A model generated the notes under the pieces. The model was not told the origin of the DNA, did no database searches, and saw only the letters and a list, made by a program, of their open reading frames with translations. Positions 52,001 through 62,013 of a stretch of DNA of 64,000 bases are shown piece after piece; the first letter of the stretch is position 1; every line of letters begins with the position of its first letter. Both the position numbers and the translations under genes were made by a program. This DNA is from Chitinophagales bacterium (GTDB taxonomy: Bacteria > Bacteroidota > Bacteroidia > Chitinophagales > Saprospiraceae), in assembly GCA_026928325.1 (NCBI GenBank), contig JAIXKS010000066.1, forward strand, positions 1-64,000, read 5' to 3'.

Positions 52001-54961
52001 TTACTTCAAAGCATGGTAGATAACATCTTGCACTCGATTGCGGTAGTTGCCATTTTCAAAGATCCTATTGCGTTTTGGGTAGGTGCGGTTGGTCGTAAAC
52101 ACATAGATGAGATCATGATCTGGGTCTGCCCAAACGGCACATCCCGTAAAGCCTGTATGTCCAAACACTGAATTCGGTGCTAACTTTGACATATTTGTCT
52201 TTTTTTTGCTATCCAATTCCTTCATATCAAAGCCGAGACCTCGACGAGTTCCTCCTCCATACCTGGTCGTGAATAAATCCACTGTTTCCGTTTTTAAAAA
52301 TTTTGTACCTCCATATTCTCCTTTATTGAGTAACATTTGCATCAAAATCGCCATATCCAAGCTCGACGAAAAAAGACCTGCGTGTCCACCTACACCGCCT
52401 AACATCGCCGCACCCATATCATGGACATATCCTTGGAGTGTTTGCATACGCCAATAATTATCTATTTCAGAAGGTACAATCCGAGATTCAGGAAATATAG
52501 ATAATGGCTTAAAAGATGTATTTCTTAGGTTTAGCGGCTTATAAAACTGTTGATAGGCATAATCGTCCAATGATTTTTTAGCTTGTAATTCTACGATCTT
52601 TTGCAGGACAATAAAACCGATATCGCTGTATTTGTAACCCGGATTTTCCGTTAATTTACTTGCCCAGATTTTTTGATACATGGTGTCCAAATAGTCCGCC
52701 CGCATAAACATACTCTTCGCTATAGGAATAATAAAATCATCCTTGAGAACCTTGTTGTAATACGTCGGATTATATCCTTTACTTTTGGCCTTGGGCAAGG
52801 TGGATTTATAAAAACCAATCCATGAAGCCAGCCCCGAATGATGTGCCAAAATATTTGCTATTTTTAATTCTGCTTTATTCGTAGTATCAATTCCCGGAAT
52901 ATAATACCTAAGTGGATTTTCTATATTAAGTTTGCGATCATCCGCCAACTTCATGACCGATAAAGTCGTAGCTAGTATTTTAGTAATAGAGGCTATATCA
53001 TAAATAGATGCATTAGATACATAAGCTCCTTTTTCGGAAACCTTTCCGTAGGCTTTTTGAAATACAATTTTTCCATTTTTCGCAATAAGAATTTGTGCTC
53101 CGGGCGCAGCTTGCTTACTAATCATCTGTTGAATGATATTGTCAATTTTCTTTAAAGTATCTGAATCAAACCCGACCGCCTCCGGCACAATATAGCCTAA
53201 TCTTTTTAAAGAGGGTTGTTGAATACCTATTCCTGCTGCAAAAGCACTTCCTGCGGACATCGGCAATTGGGCACTTAACTCAAAGACTCCAAATAATGCC
53301 TGCATCGTCATATCTTGTGTAATCTTGTCATTATCATAATTAATAACCAAATTACGCGCAAAACTGAGTCTTTCGAGCAAATAAGGGCTACCGAATAAAG
53401 TAACAACCACCTTTGTTTTTGACTGTAAATCCTTGATTAGTTGTAGAAGATCCTTTGAAAGGTCTTTTGTATAATCATTTTGTTTTCCACTTGTATGAAT
53501 CCCAATAATAACCACATCAAATTGGGATAAAGTTGTCAACATTTGGCTGTAATAACTAGAACCAGCGCTTGGAATCAATTGGTAATGTCTCGGACTTACA
53601 TAACTAGTCGCTCTTAGCTGAAAGGCAGTTGTCTGAGAAGCATTGACGGATAAAGTCGCTATTTGCTTATCAGCGATATCTTTTATTGGAATCAATTGAT
53701 CGTCATTTTTAACCAATGTCACAGCGGCAGCGGACAATTTTTGTTTTATTCCAATGGCTGTATTATTGTTTAGCGCTTGCTCTATTCCAGCATTGCTAAT
53801 TTGTGGTGTCAGGTTAAGATCCAATTTATATTTAGTCCTCAATATTCTTTCTACACTCTCGTCCAAGCGTTCCATCGTAATCAAGCCTTGAGCCATATAA
53901 TCCTTCATTGCATTAAACGCATTTTCTAGATTTTCCGGGAGTAAGATGACATCATTTCCTGCTAAAAAAGCTTCTGCTTCCGCTGTTCCTCTCGGAAAAT
54001 ATCGCGTAATCGCCTGCATATCCATCGCATCTGTAAACACCAATCCGTCATATCCAAATTCGTCACGAATGATGTTTTTAATAACTTTATCTGATAAACT
54101 TGCAGGGTGATTCTCTCGGCTGTCAAGTTGCGGTATGTGCAAATGTCCTACCATAATACCGCCGACATGTTGTCCAAGTAATCTACGAAAAGGGAAAAAC
54201 TCGTTCTTTTCAAGTTCCTCGATAGATTTATGGATGATTGGCAAATCTTTATGAGAGTCAACATCGGTATCTCCATGACCCGGGAAGTGTTTGATACAAG
54301 CTAGAACACCATGATCCTCTAGCGCCTTCATATACATATATCCTTTTTCTGTCACCAACGAAGGTGATTCGCCAAATGAACGATCAAAAATCACTGGATT
54401 TTTAGGATTGTTGTTGATATCTACAGAAGGAGCAAAGTTAATATTGACACCCACAGCCCGACAATGGTTGGCTATTTCCTTACCCATCTCATAGATCAAT
54501 TTATTGTCTTGAATGGCACCAAGAAGCATCTGCTTCGGAAAAGAAATGGCATCTTTAGGAAATCGCATACCTAATCCCCATTCGGCATCCATTGCGACAA
54601 ATAAAGGGATGATAGATTGTTTTTGAAATTTATTGACCAAGCGCACTTGTTCGTTGGGATTGCCTTGAAAAAAGCAAATACCTCCGATATTATATTTTGA
54701 AATATAATCCGAATATATTTTTTCTTCATTCACATTTCCTCTGGAATTAACTCGAATAATAAACAGCTGGCCTATTTTCTGATCCGTCGTCATCGCAGCC
54801 ATTTTTTCATAAACCCATTGGTCTTCTCGCTGCAAGTAGTGTTGACCATATATAGGATTAAGCATAAGTACCGTCAATATGACCGTCCATATACTCAATA
54901 TATGTATCTGTTTCAATTGCCTGGTTTTGTACATTTTCCTATCTTTTGACCATTGAGCCAC
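52001..54961 (-). CDS. GH3 (NagZ-like) glycosidase fused to a serine beta-lactamase-like domain
   Basis: 986 residues; the ATG at 54934 (MYKTRQLKQ) is an equally likely start, giving a signal peptide ending PIYGQ. GH3 signature KHFPGHGD at 224-231, nucleophile D311 in FTDAMDMQA. A middle domain (400-585) is followed by a beta-lactamase-like domain with S658-I-T-K661 and HTGFTGCAVWADP near the end. The exported enzyme probably works on peptidoglycan fragments. It lies 61 bp downstream of the GT-C/TPR gene, same strand. It is a paralogue of the protein at 43961, with no intervening insertions. Confidence 0.9.
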   Translation of the reverse strand: MAQWSKDRKMYKTRQLKQIHILSIWTVILTVLMLNPIYGQHYLQREDQWVYEKMAAMTTDQKIGQLFIIRVNSRGNVNEEKIYSDYISKYNIGGICFFQGNPNEQVRLVNKFQKQSIIPLFVAMDAEWGLGMRFPKDAISFPKQMLLGAIQDNKLIYEMGKEIANHCRAVGVNINFAPSVDINNNPKNPVIFDRSFGESPSLVTEKGYMYMKALEDHGVLACIKHFPGHGDTDVDSHKDLPIIHKSIEELEKNEFFPFRRLLGQHVGGIMVGHLHIPQLDSRENHPASLSDKVIKNIIRDEFGYDGLVFTDAMDMQAITRYFPRGTAEAEAFLAGNDVILLPENLENAFNAMKDYMAQGLITMERLDESVERILRTKYKLDLNLTPQISNAGIEQALNNNTAIGIKQKLSAAAVTLVKNDDQLIPIKDIADKQIATLSVNASQTTAFQLRATSYVSPRHYQLIPSAGSSYYSQMLTTLSQFDVVIIGIHTSGKQNDYTKDLSKDLLQLIKDLQSKTKVVVTLFGSPYLLERLSFARNLVINYDNDKITQDMTMQALFGVFELSAQLPMSAGSAFAAGIGIQQPSLKRLGYIVPEAVGFDSDTLKKIDNIIQQMISKQAAPGAQILIAKNGKIVFQKAYGKVSEKGAYVSNASIYDIASITKILATTLSVMKLADDRKLNIENPLRYYIPGIDTTNKAELKIANILAHHSGLASWIGFYKSTLPKAKSKGYNPTYYNKVLKDDFIIPIAKSMFMRADYLDTMYQKIWASKLTENPGYKYSDIGFIVLQKIVELQAKKSLDDYAYQQFYKPLNLRNTSFKPLSIFPESRIVPSEIDNYWRMQTLQGYVHDMGAAMLGGVGGHAGLFSSSLDMAILMQMLLNKGEYGGTKFLKTETVDLFTTRYGGGTRRGLGFDMKELDSKKKTNMSKLAPNSVFGHTGFTGCAVWADPDHDLIYVFTTNRTYPKRNRIFENGNYRNRVQDVIYHALK

Positions 54962-55022
54962 TTTATTACAAAACGCTTTTTTCTAGTTAACCAATACAGA
55001 AATGCCGAAAATTAACACTTTT

Positions 55023-56978
55023 TTATTGCTTATCCAAGATTTTCGGATTTAATTCTAATGCTTTTTTACGGTTTTGCTCTGCGGCTTGTATATCTCCCGT
55101 ATTGTAAAGGGCACTACTGAGATTGAGATATCCTGCTGCATTTTGAGGTTCTAAAGTGACCACTTTTGTGAAAAATTCGACGGCCTTACCGTGGTTTCCT
55201 TTGATGCCGTTCAATACGCCTAAAAGCCGCAAAGTTTCCGTATCGTTAGGTGCCATTTCATAAGACCTGTTCAGATAATTTTCGGCTTTTGTCAGATCGT
55301 TTTGTTTTTCTCCGGCATATTTTCCAGCTTCACGCAAGACAATAGCTTGATTTCGATAAGCATCTTGAAATTGAGGATCCAAGGTCAGTGCCTTTCCATA
55401 AGCGTCTATGGCTTGCTCATATTGTGATAGATAGAAATAAGCATTTCCCATGATGAGATAGGCATTTTTGTATCCCGGGTGTATCTGAACAGCTCTTTGT
55501 AGATAACCCACAGCCTCTTGAAGCATGGCAGATTTTTTAGCTTCATCCTTCTCTTCGTAAGCTTGGGTAGTCAGTGCTCCGCCTGCTGCATTCAATACTT
55601 TGGCACTATTGACGGAAGTCTTTACGTCCGTTGTAAATAATTTAAAATCACTTTCCCAAACCGCATTTCTTGTCACGGTTTTTAAGCTAAATAAGACCAA
55701 CAACACACCGGAAATTCCAAAAAATGCCGGTTTGCCAAGTTTTTTAAAGACATATTCATGTAGTAAATATCCGATTGCTATAGAAGCACCCAAAGAAGGC
55801 ATAAACATAAATCGTTCGGACATATTGGTTCCAATAGGAAATACAATATTCGAAACAATAGATAGGGTTATCAGATAAAACCATATACCATAGCTGAGTA
55901 AACTTTTGCCTTTAAAACCTTGGACAGCTATAAAAATTAAGCCTCCATACAGTGCCAAACTCAATAAGACACCGATATCACTCCATGTCATCATGCCTAT
56001 ATGTCGCGGATAATAGTCATGTGTCAACGGATGTGGAAAAATCAAAAGTTGCACATATTTTCCAAGGGTAAACATAATGGTCGCCAGTTTTTCGCCTGTA
56101 CTAAACGGAACATAGCGATTATCTACAATTTTGAGAAATGGGTTATTCATCAGCTCCATGGGTGTGCCACCAAAATCATTACCCAAGATAGAGGCTCTTA
56201 TCAATAAAAAAAGAATAGTCGGTATGAGGAAGACCAGACTGGAAACAGTCGCATCTTTAAGGGTATGGTCTCTAAAGAAGTATAAAGTCAGCGGAATGAC
56301 AGCTAGGAAAGTTATGGTATTCTCCTTGGATAAAAAGGCTATAAAAAAACTGATTAACGCTATAATCAGTGCCTTCCTTTGCTTGGTATCTATATATCGA
56401 AGCATATAGTACAAGGCTAACACCGAGCCCAACATACTCATTATCTCATCACGCCCTTTAATATTAGCTATAGCTTCGGTATGTAGTGGATGTGCTGCAT
56501 AAATACCGGCTATCAATAAAACAAGATACCGCTTAGCCAAAGTGTCTTCTTTATAGCAAAACATACTGGCCAACAACTTATAGATCATCATGCACAGCAA
56601 GCCATACAATAATACATTGATCAAGTGACCCAGCCAAGGCTTATTTCCTACTAACTGGTATTCTATGGCAAACATGGCCGGCGTCAGCGGTCGATATCTT
56701 CCTCCAGATACTAGTTTTGCCTTGCCTTCTTCTTTGAAAAAACCATAAAATGTATCCTTGGTAAATAAGCCTTTGATGCCACTGACACCTTGTGTCGTAA
56801 ACATATTGTCATAGATAACGATGGCATCATCTTGCGTAAACTGGTGAGTCAAAGTATTGACATATAAAATAGCTCCAAAAGCAAATATAAACCAGCTATG
56901 CCAAAGGTAAGAAGTAGGCTTGTCTTGATCAGAATTAGCCATAGAAGTACCGATTTTATTTTTGTTCTGTTTACTCAT
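55023..56978 (-). CDS. GT-C-like multi-spanning membrane protein with C-terminal TPRs (TMTC-like)
   Basis: 651 residues, about ten membrane helices then TPRs. Asp pair D50-D51 (FTQDDAIVI) in the first outer loop, RYRPLTPAMFAIEYQL, and HPLHTEAIANIKGRDE (from 163) are the TMTC/DUF1736 hallmarks. The TPR tail (about 460-645) has four or more repeats (YEQAIDAYGKALTLDP, GKAVEFFTKVVTLEPQ). Likely a lipid-linked sugar transferase acting on exported proteins; inferred. It shares architecture with 6068-7942 and probably forms an operon with the GH3 fusion. Confidence 0.78.
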   Translation of the reverse strand: MSKQNKNKIGTSMANSDQDKPTSYLWHSWFIFAFGAILYVNTLTHQFTQDDAIVIYDNMFTTQGVSGIKGLFTKDTFYGFFKEEGKAKLVSGGRYRPLTPAMFAIEYQLVGNKPWLGHLINVLLYGLLCMMIYKLLASMFCYKEDTLAKRYLVLLIAGIYAAHPLHTEAIANIKGRDEIMSMLGSVLALYYMLRYIDTKQRKALIIALISFFIAFLSKENTITFLAVIPLTLYFFRDHTLKDATVSSLVFLIPTILFLLIRASILGNDFGGTPMELMNNPFLKIVDNRYVPFSTGEKLATIMFTLGKYVQLLIFPHPLTHDYYPRHIGMMTWSDIGVLLSLALYGGLIFIAVQGFKGKSLLSYGIWFYLITLSIVSNIVFPIGTNMSERFMFMPSLGASIAIGYLLHEYVFKKLGKPAFFGISGVLLVLFSLKTVTRNAVWESDFKLFTTDVKTSVNSAKVLNAAGGALTTQAYEEKDEAKKSAMLQEAVGYLQRAVQIHPGYKNAYLIMGNAYFYLSQYEQAIDAYGKALTLDPQFQDAYRNQAIVLREAGKYAGEKQNDLTKAENYLNRSYEMAPNDTETLRLLGVLNGIKGNHGKAVEFFTKVVTLEPQNAAGYLNLSSALYNTGDIQAAEQNRKKALELNPKILDKQ

Positions 56979-56983
56979 GGGTA

Positions 56984-56991
56984 CAAATATA
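56984..56991 (-). promoter_or_regulatory. Promoter -7 element almost touching the GT-C/TPR start
   Basis: TATATTTG on the minus strand, 5 bases before the ATG at 56978. As for the HD gene, the message would be leaderless or nearly so. No Shine-Dalgarno sequence is present. Confidence 0.4.
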
Positions 56992-57194
56992 TAAATAATC
57001 TGAATACGTACCTCTCCATATTACGCAAAATAAAATATTTGGTCATTTTTTAATACGTAATAAAAGAGGATTATTACTTTTTTTATTGGAGAAAGGCGTT
57101 GCCAATTAAAAAATATATTATATCTTCACATTCTATAAACTTTATATTACTGGACTTTTGCAGTATTTTTACTGAATAATCCACATGATTTAAA

Positions 57195-59021
57195 ATGAAT
57201 CCTACAAGATTATTTGACTATATCAATATTCAATTTGACGAAGGCCCTATAGCGCATTTTATAGGTGGCAAGTCGGATGATGGTTGGTATCATTATAGCA
57301 CCCATGAAGTCATCCTTTTATCCCGACAATTGGCTTCAGGACTTATTCAATTGGGTATCGGCGCAGGAGACAAAATAGGTATTGTCGTCAATAAGAACAG
57401 ACCGGAATGGGTCATTACGGATCTAGCCATTCAATATCTCAATGCCATCAGTGTACCCATGTATCCGACCATTTCGGTTCGTGAATACGAATATATCCTT
57501 CACGAGGCAGACGTAAAAGTTTGCTTTACAGATGCTGGAGATCCACTCCAAAAATTGCAATCCATACAAGGGAAAGTGCCCAGTTTGACTCAAATCATTT
57601 GTTTCGACCCTTCAAGTAATGGACCTTATTGGAAAGACCTCCTCAATAACGATCACCTTGTCGAAGTACAGCAACACAGTGAAAATGTATCCATAGATGA
57701 TGTCGTCACCATCATCTATACTTCCGGAACAACGGGAGATCCTAAAGGCGTCATGTTAACCCACCGAAATATTTTGAGTGAGGTTGAGAGTTGCACGGAG
57801 TTGATACCGATAAAAAGAGGAGAACGCATATTAAGTTTTTTGCCGCTTTGCCATATTTTTGAACGTGCTGTTCTGTATGTTTATACGAAAGTGGGGACAG
57901 AAATTTACTTTACTGGAACGGATAATCTAGGAGGCGATTCGGGAGATCTCATTCAGGTTAAGCCCGTGTTTTTTACGACCGTACCTCGATTGCTTGAAAA
58001 AGTATATGAAAAAATTTACAACAAGGGTCTTGCTTTATCAGGTATTAAGAAAACCTTATTTTTTAGTGCTTTAGAACTAGCTAATGATTTTGAATATGGA
58101 AAGTCTTATGTCGGTATCGATAAATATAAAAAAATCATTGCTGATAAGCTCGTTTTCAGTAAATGGCGGGCTGCACTAGGTGGTCATGTCCGTGCCATCG
58201 CAGTAGGAGCTGCAGCATGTCCTCCTAAAATCGCTCGTGTTTTTTCGGCTGCCGGAGTTGTCATCATGGAAGGCTATGGACTCACAGAAACCTCACCAGT
58301 TGTAACTTTAAACCATTATTATGACGGATCTAGCAAAATTGGAACCGTGGGCGTTCCTTTAAAAATCTGTGATATCATCATAGATGATTCCGATAAAACA
58401 TACGGTAAAGATGAAGGGGAAATCCTCGTCAATGGTCCTAATGTCATGATTGGCTATTATAAAAAACAGGAACAAACCGATGCCGTTTTTACGATGATTG
58501 ATGGTAAAAAGTATTTTCGAACAGGAGATATCGGAACCTTTATAGATGGGCCAAATCAACGAAAATACCTTAAAATCACGGATAGAAAAAAAGAATTAAT
58601 CAAAACTTCCGGCGGCAAATATGTGGCTCCGGCTCCTATTGAAGCGGCATTAAAAGAAAATTTTCTGATCGAACAAGTAATGGTTATCGGAGAGCAGCGA
58701 AAATTTGTGAGTGCTTTGATTATTCCGGCACAAGAAGCGTTGATGACTTGGTGCCAAGCGCATGATATATCTTGGACATCTCTAGCAGATATGATTGAAA
58801 ACCCACGCATTATCGCTGCCTTTCAAAAAATCGTTGATAAAACAAATCCTCATTTTAATCACATCGAACAAATCAAAAAATTTAAACTATTGGCGACCTC
58901 TTGGGATATGACCAAAGCCGATCATTCTGAGTCCGAATTGACACCGACTTTGAAACTCAAAAGAAGGGTCATCCTCCAAAAGCACCGTCAAGATATTGAG
59001 CATTTATATGCTGATTCGTAA
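57195..59021 (+). CDS. Long-chain acyl-CoA synthetase (AMP-forming)
   Basis: 608 residues. Adenylation motifs: IIYTSGTTGDPKGVMLTHRN, the LPLCHIFERAV region, MEGYGLTETSPVV, FRTGDIGTF and the C-terminal DRKKELIKTSGGKYVAPAPIE. It activates fatty acids to acyl-CoA, probably for lipid synthesis or beta-oxidation (compare the hydroxyacyl-CoA dehydrogenase at 14603). No neighbouring operon partner. A hairpin at 59029-59061 follows its stop. Confidence 0.93.
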   Translation: MNPTRLFDYINIQFDEGPIAHFIGGKSDDGWYHYSTHEVILLSRQLASGLIQLGIGAGDKIGIVVNKNRPEWVITDLAIQYLNAISVPMYPTISVREYEYILHEADVKVCFTDAGDPLQKLQSIQGKVPSLTQIICFDPSSNGPYWKDLLNNDHLVEVQQHSENVSIDDVVTIIYTSGTTGDPKGVMLTHRNILSEVESCTELIPIKRGERILSFLPLCHIFERAVLYVYTKVGTEIYFTGTDNLGGDSGDLIQVKPVFFTTVPRLLEKVYEKIYNKGLALSGIKKTLFFSALELANDFEYGKSYVGIDKYKKIIADKLVFSKWRAALGGHVRAIAVGAAACPPKIARVFSAAGVVIMEGYGLTETSPVVTLNHYYDGSSKIGTVGVPLKICDIIIDDSDKTYGKDEGEILVNGPNVMIGYYKKQEQTDAVFTMIDGKKYFRTGDIGTFIDGPNQRKYLKITDRKKELIKTSGGKYVAPAPIEAALKENFLIEQVMVIGEQRKFVSALIIPAQEALMTWCQAHDISWTSLADMIENPRIIAAFQKIVDKTNPHFNHIEQIKKFKLLATSWDMTKADHSESELTPTLKLKRRVILQKHRQDIEHLYADS

Positions 59022-59028
59022 TATAAAA

Positions 59029-59061
59029 ATAGGGATACAAACTCATCGTTTATATCCCTAT
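59029..59061 (-). terminator. Terminator hairpin between acyl-CoA synthetase and clpB
   Basis: Arms 59029-59042 and 59048-59061 (ATAGGGATA-c-AAAC and GTTT-a-TATCCCTAT) pair over 14 bases with one mismatch, loop TCATC. On the minus strand it is followed by TTTTTATATT, so it fits clpB termination. It may also slow the plus-strand transcript. Confidence 0.75.
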
Positions 59062-59115
59062 CATTAACCCAATTAGACTTTACAAAATAGTATTGTCCGA
59101 TTACTATGCTAAATT

Positions 59116-61836
59116 TTAGCCTTGTTCTTCTTCATCATGATTCTCATCAACGCCTTTAAATATATCGTCGTTAGTGGCTTTCTTTTCAGATTTTTTGCCT
59201 TTAGCACCATGATCGTTCGCATTTGATGGATGTGGTTCCGTACCAAAGACGAAGCCCTTGCTATCCGTACTAATATAAATCTTGTCGCCAACTGAATACT
59301 TACCAGCTAAGATATCTTTTGCAAGATTATTGACGATTTCACGTTGGATGACTCTAGCCATTGGTCGAGCTCCAAATTCAGGTTCATATCCCAAATCAGC
59401 AAGTAAGTCCATCGCAGCATCATCAAATTCAATGCTAATCTCTTGTTTACCAAGATATTTGGTCAACTTATTGATTAAAAGCTTAGCGATTTGCTTGATT
59501 TCATCTATAGTAAGCGGCATGAACATAATCTTTTCGTCAATACGATTGAGAAACTCAGGTCGCATATTTTCCTTAAGCATGTTCAGCACTTCGATTTTTG
59601 TCGTTTCTATAACTTCAGCTCGATGCTTTTCGCCGATAGATTTCAAATCTTCAAAGTTTTCCAAGATAGTTTCGCCACCCATATTGGAAGTCATGATAAT
59701 GATGGTATTCTTAAAACTTGCGACCCTACCTTTGCTATCGGTAAGTCTGCCATCATCGAGTACCTGCAATAAGATATTAAAGGTATCTGGGTGGGCTTTT
59801 TCGACCTCATCTAGTAAAACGATCGAGTACGGTCTGCGGCGAACTGCTTCTGTCAACTGACCACCTTCATCATATCCGATATATCCCGGAGGGGCACCAA
59901 TCAATCTAGACACGGTATGCTTTTCTTGATATTCGCTCATATCTATTCGAGTGATGGCCGATTCGTCATCAAAAAGCACTTCCGCCAAAGCCTTGGCCAA
60001 TTCGGTCTTTCCAACGCCCGTTGGTCCTAAAAACAAGAAAGAACCAATTGGTTTTTTCTCATCTTGGAGTCCGGCACGACTACGTCTCACGGCATCAGAT
60101 ACAGCGGTCACCGCTTCATGTTGGCCAATAATACGCTTGCCTATTTCATCTTCTAGATGGAGCAATCGCTCTTTTTCACTTTGAAGCATCTTAGAAACCG
60201 GAATGCCCGTCCATTTTGAAATCACATCAGCGATATCACTTGCGGTAACTTGCTCATTAGTAAATCGACTGTCCTCTGGCAGCTGATCTAGCTTTTCTAT
60301 GGCTACTTGAAGCATGGCTTCTTTTTCTTTCAAATCACCATATCGAATTTTTGCTACCTTTTCATAATCACTTTCACGTTCTGCCTTTTGTGCTTCAAAT
60401 TCGAGTTGATCGATTTCTTTGCGAATGACTTGTATCCTATCTACAATCTCCTTTTCTGATTTCCAAGCAGCCCTAGTGCTATCTAGTTTTTCTTTGAGAT
60501 TGGCGATTTGTTCACTTATATTTTGTAATTTCTTTTCATCATTTTCCTTTTTGATGAACTCCCTTTCTATCTCCAATTGACGCAATTTTCGATCCAATTC
60601 GTCCACTACTTCAGGAACAGAGTCTAGCTCCAATCTCAATTTTGCAGCAGCTTCATCGATTAAGTCGATGGCCTTATCCGGCAATTTTCGATCTGCAATG
60701 TATCTATGAGATAATTCAGCGGCAGCTATAAGTGCTTCGTCAAGTATGCCTACTTGGTGATATACCTCGTATTTTTCCTGAATTCCACGCAAGACAGAGA
60801 TCGTATCTTCGACAGAAGGTTCATTGATCATGACCGTTTGAAATCTTCTGACTAGAGCTTTATCATTTTCAAAATACTTTTGGTATTCATCTAGGGTTGT
60901 CGCACCAATGGTTCTTAACTCACCTCTCGCTAATGCAGGTTTCAAAATATTAGCGGCATCCATGGCGCCTTGTCCTCCACCGGTACCAATTAAGGTATGA
61001 ATCTCATCAATAAACAAGATTACTTCGCCATTAGAGCCAATAACCTCGTTAATAACCGCTTTCAACCGCTCTTCAAATTCGCCTTTATACTTGGCGCCGG
61101 CAACCAATGCCGCCATATCTAGTGTGAAAATACGCTTAGATCGTAGGTTTTCGGGTACATCGTGTTTGACTATCCGCCATGCTATCCCTTCTATAATAGC
61201 TGTTTTACCAACGCCTGGATCTCCTAGTATAATGGGATTGTTTTTCTTTCTTCTGGAAAGAATATGAAGAATTCGTCTGATCTCTTCATCTCGACCAATG
61301 ATGGGGTCAAGTTTTCCGCTTTCGGCCAATTCATTGAGGTCAATAGCATATTTTTTGAGTGCATTGTATTGATTTTCGGCATTTTGGTCGGTCACTTTCC
61401 TTCCTTTTCTCAATTCAATAATCGCTGATTTTAGCTTATCAGTGGTAACGCCCTGATTTTTAAGAATCGTTGCGGCTTTATCATTACCCATGACGATTCC
61501 CATCAATATCAATTCTATGGAAATGAATTCGTCTCCAAATTCATTGAGTAATTTTTTGGCCGTTGCTAGCGCTTTATTCGCATCATTAGTGAGGTATTGT
61601 TTATCGCTTCCCTCGACCTTGGGGTATCTTTCAAGTTCATTGTTGATTTCTCGCTTTAACATGGGTATATTCACACCAACTTTGTTAAACAAGAACTCTG
61701 CAAGCTTGCTATCGGTATCAAATATTCCTCTAACCAAGTGAATGGTATCGACACCTTGTTGGCTTAAAGAACCTGCAAGCTGTTGTGCTTTTAAGATAAC
61801 TTCCTGTGCATTTACTGTAAAATTATCGTATGTCAT
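59116..61836 (-). CDS. clpB: ATP-dependent disaggregase ClpB
   Basis: 906 residues. Clp N-domain (FTVNAQEVILKAQQLAGSLS), AAA-1 with Walker A GDPGVGKTA and ILFIDEIHTLIG, a coiled-coil middle domain (about 410-530), AAA-2 with GPTGVGKTELAKALAE and VLLDEVEKAHPD, and the sensor GARPMARVIQREI. It pulls apart aggregates with DnaK. The final 40 residues (HPSNANDHGAKGKKSEKK and an acidic DENHDEEEQG end) extend past the usual C-terminus. No CIRCE element is visible upstream. Confidence 0.95.
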   Translation of the reverse strand: MTYDNFTVNAQEVILKAQQLAGSLSQQGVDTIHLVRGIFDTDSKLAEFLFNKVGVNIPMLKREINNELERYPKVEGSDKQYLTNDANKALATAKKLLNEFGDEFISIELILMGIVMGNDKAATILKNQGVTTDKLKSAIIELRKGRKVTDQNAENQYNALKKYAIDLNELAESGKLDPIIGRDEEIRRILHILSRRKKNNPIILGDPGVGKTAIIEGIAWRIVKHDVPENLRSKRIFTLDMAALVAGAKYKGEFEERLKAVINEVIGSNGEVILFIDEIHTLIGTGGGQGAMDAANILKPALARGELRTIGATTLDEYQKYFENDKALVRRFQTVMINEPSVEDTISVLRGIQEKYEVYHQVGILDEALIAAAELSHRYIADRKLPDKAIDLIDEAAAKLRLELDSVPEVVDELDRKLRQLEIEREFIKKENDEKKLQNISEQIANLKEKLDSTRAAWKSEKEIVDRIQVIRKEIDQLEFEAQKAERESDYEKVAKIRYGDLKEKEAMLQVAIEKLDQLPEDSRFTNEQVTASDIADVISKWTGIPVSKMLQSEKERLLHLEDEIGKRIIGQHEAVTAVSDAVRRSRAGLQDEKKPIGSFLFLGPTGVGKTELAKALAEVLFDDESAITRIDMSEYQEKHTVSRLIGAPPGYIGYDEGGQLTEAVRRRPYSIVLLDEVEKAHPDTFNILLQVLDDGRLTDSKGRVASFKNTIIIMTSNMGGETILENFEDLKSIGEKHRAEVIETTKIEVLNMLKENMRPEFLNRIDEKIMFMPLTIDEIKQIAKLLINKLTKYLGKQEISIEFDDAAMDLLADLGYEPEFGARPMARVIQREIVNNLAKDILAGKYSVGDKIYISTDSKGFVFGTEPHPSNANDHGAKGKKSEKKATNDDIFKGVDENHDEEEQG

Positions 61837-61931
61837 ATTTTTATATAGGGTTTTTCTGATTATATATCAAATGTGCTACCAACCTAAAAAAAGCGACAAT
61901 TTGTCGGATTTTAAGCGCTTTAAACGACAAA

Positions 61932-61982
61932 AAGTCCCTAAAAATGGATGCTATATGCTAAATTTTCCATTTTTAGAGACTT
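61932..61982 (-). terminator. Terminator after the T9SS cargo gene
   Basis: Arms AAGTCCCTAAAAATGGA (61932-61948) and TCCATTTTTAGAGACTT (61966-61982) pair with one mismatch. On the minus strand the hairpin runs into TTTTT. It ends the transcript of the gene stopping at 62014, before the clpB start region. Confidence 0.75.
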
Positions 61983-62013
61983 CTTGAATTTATAACCTAT
62001 GGTACATCGCTGG

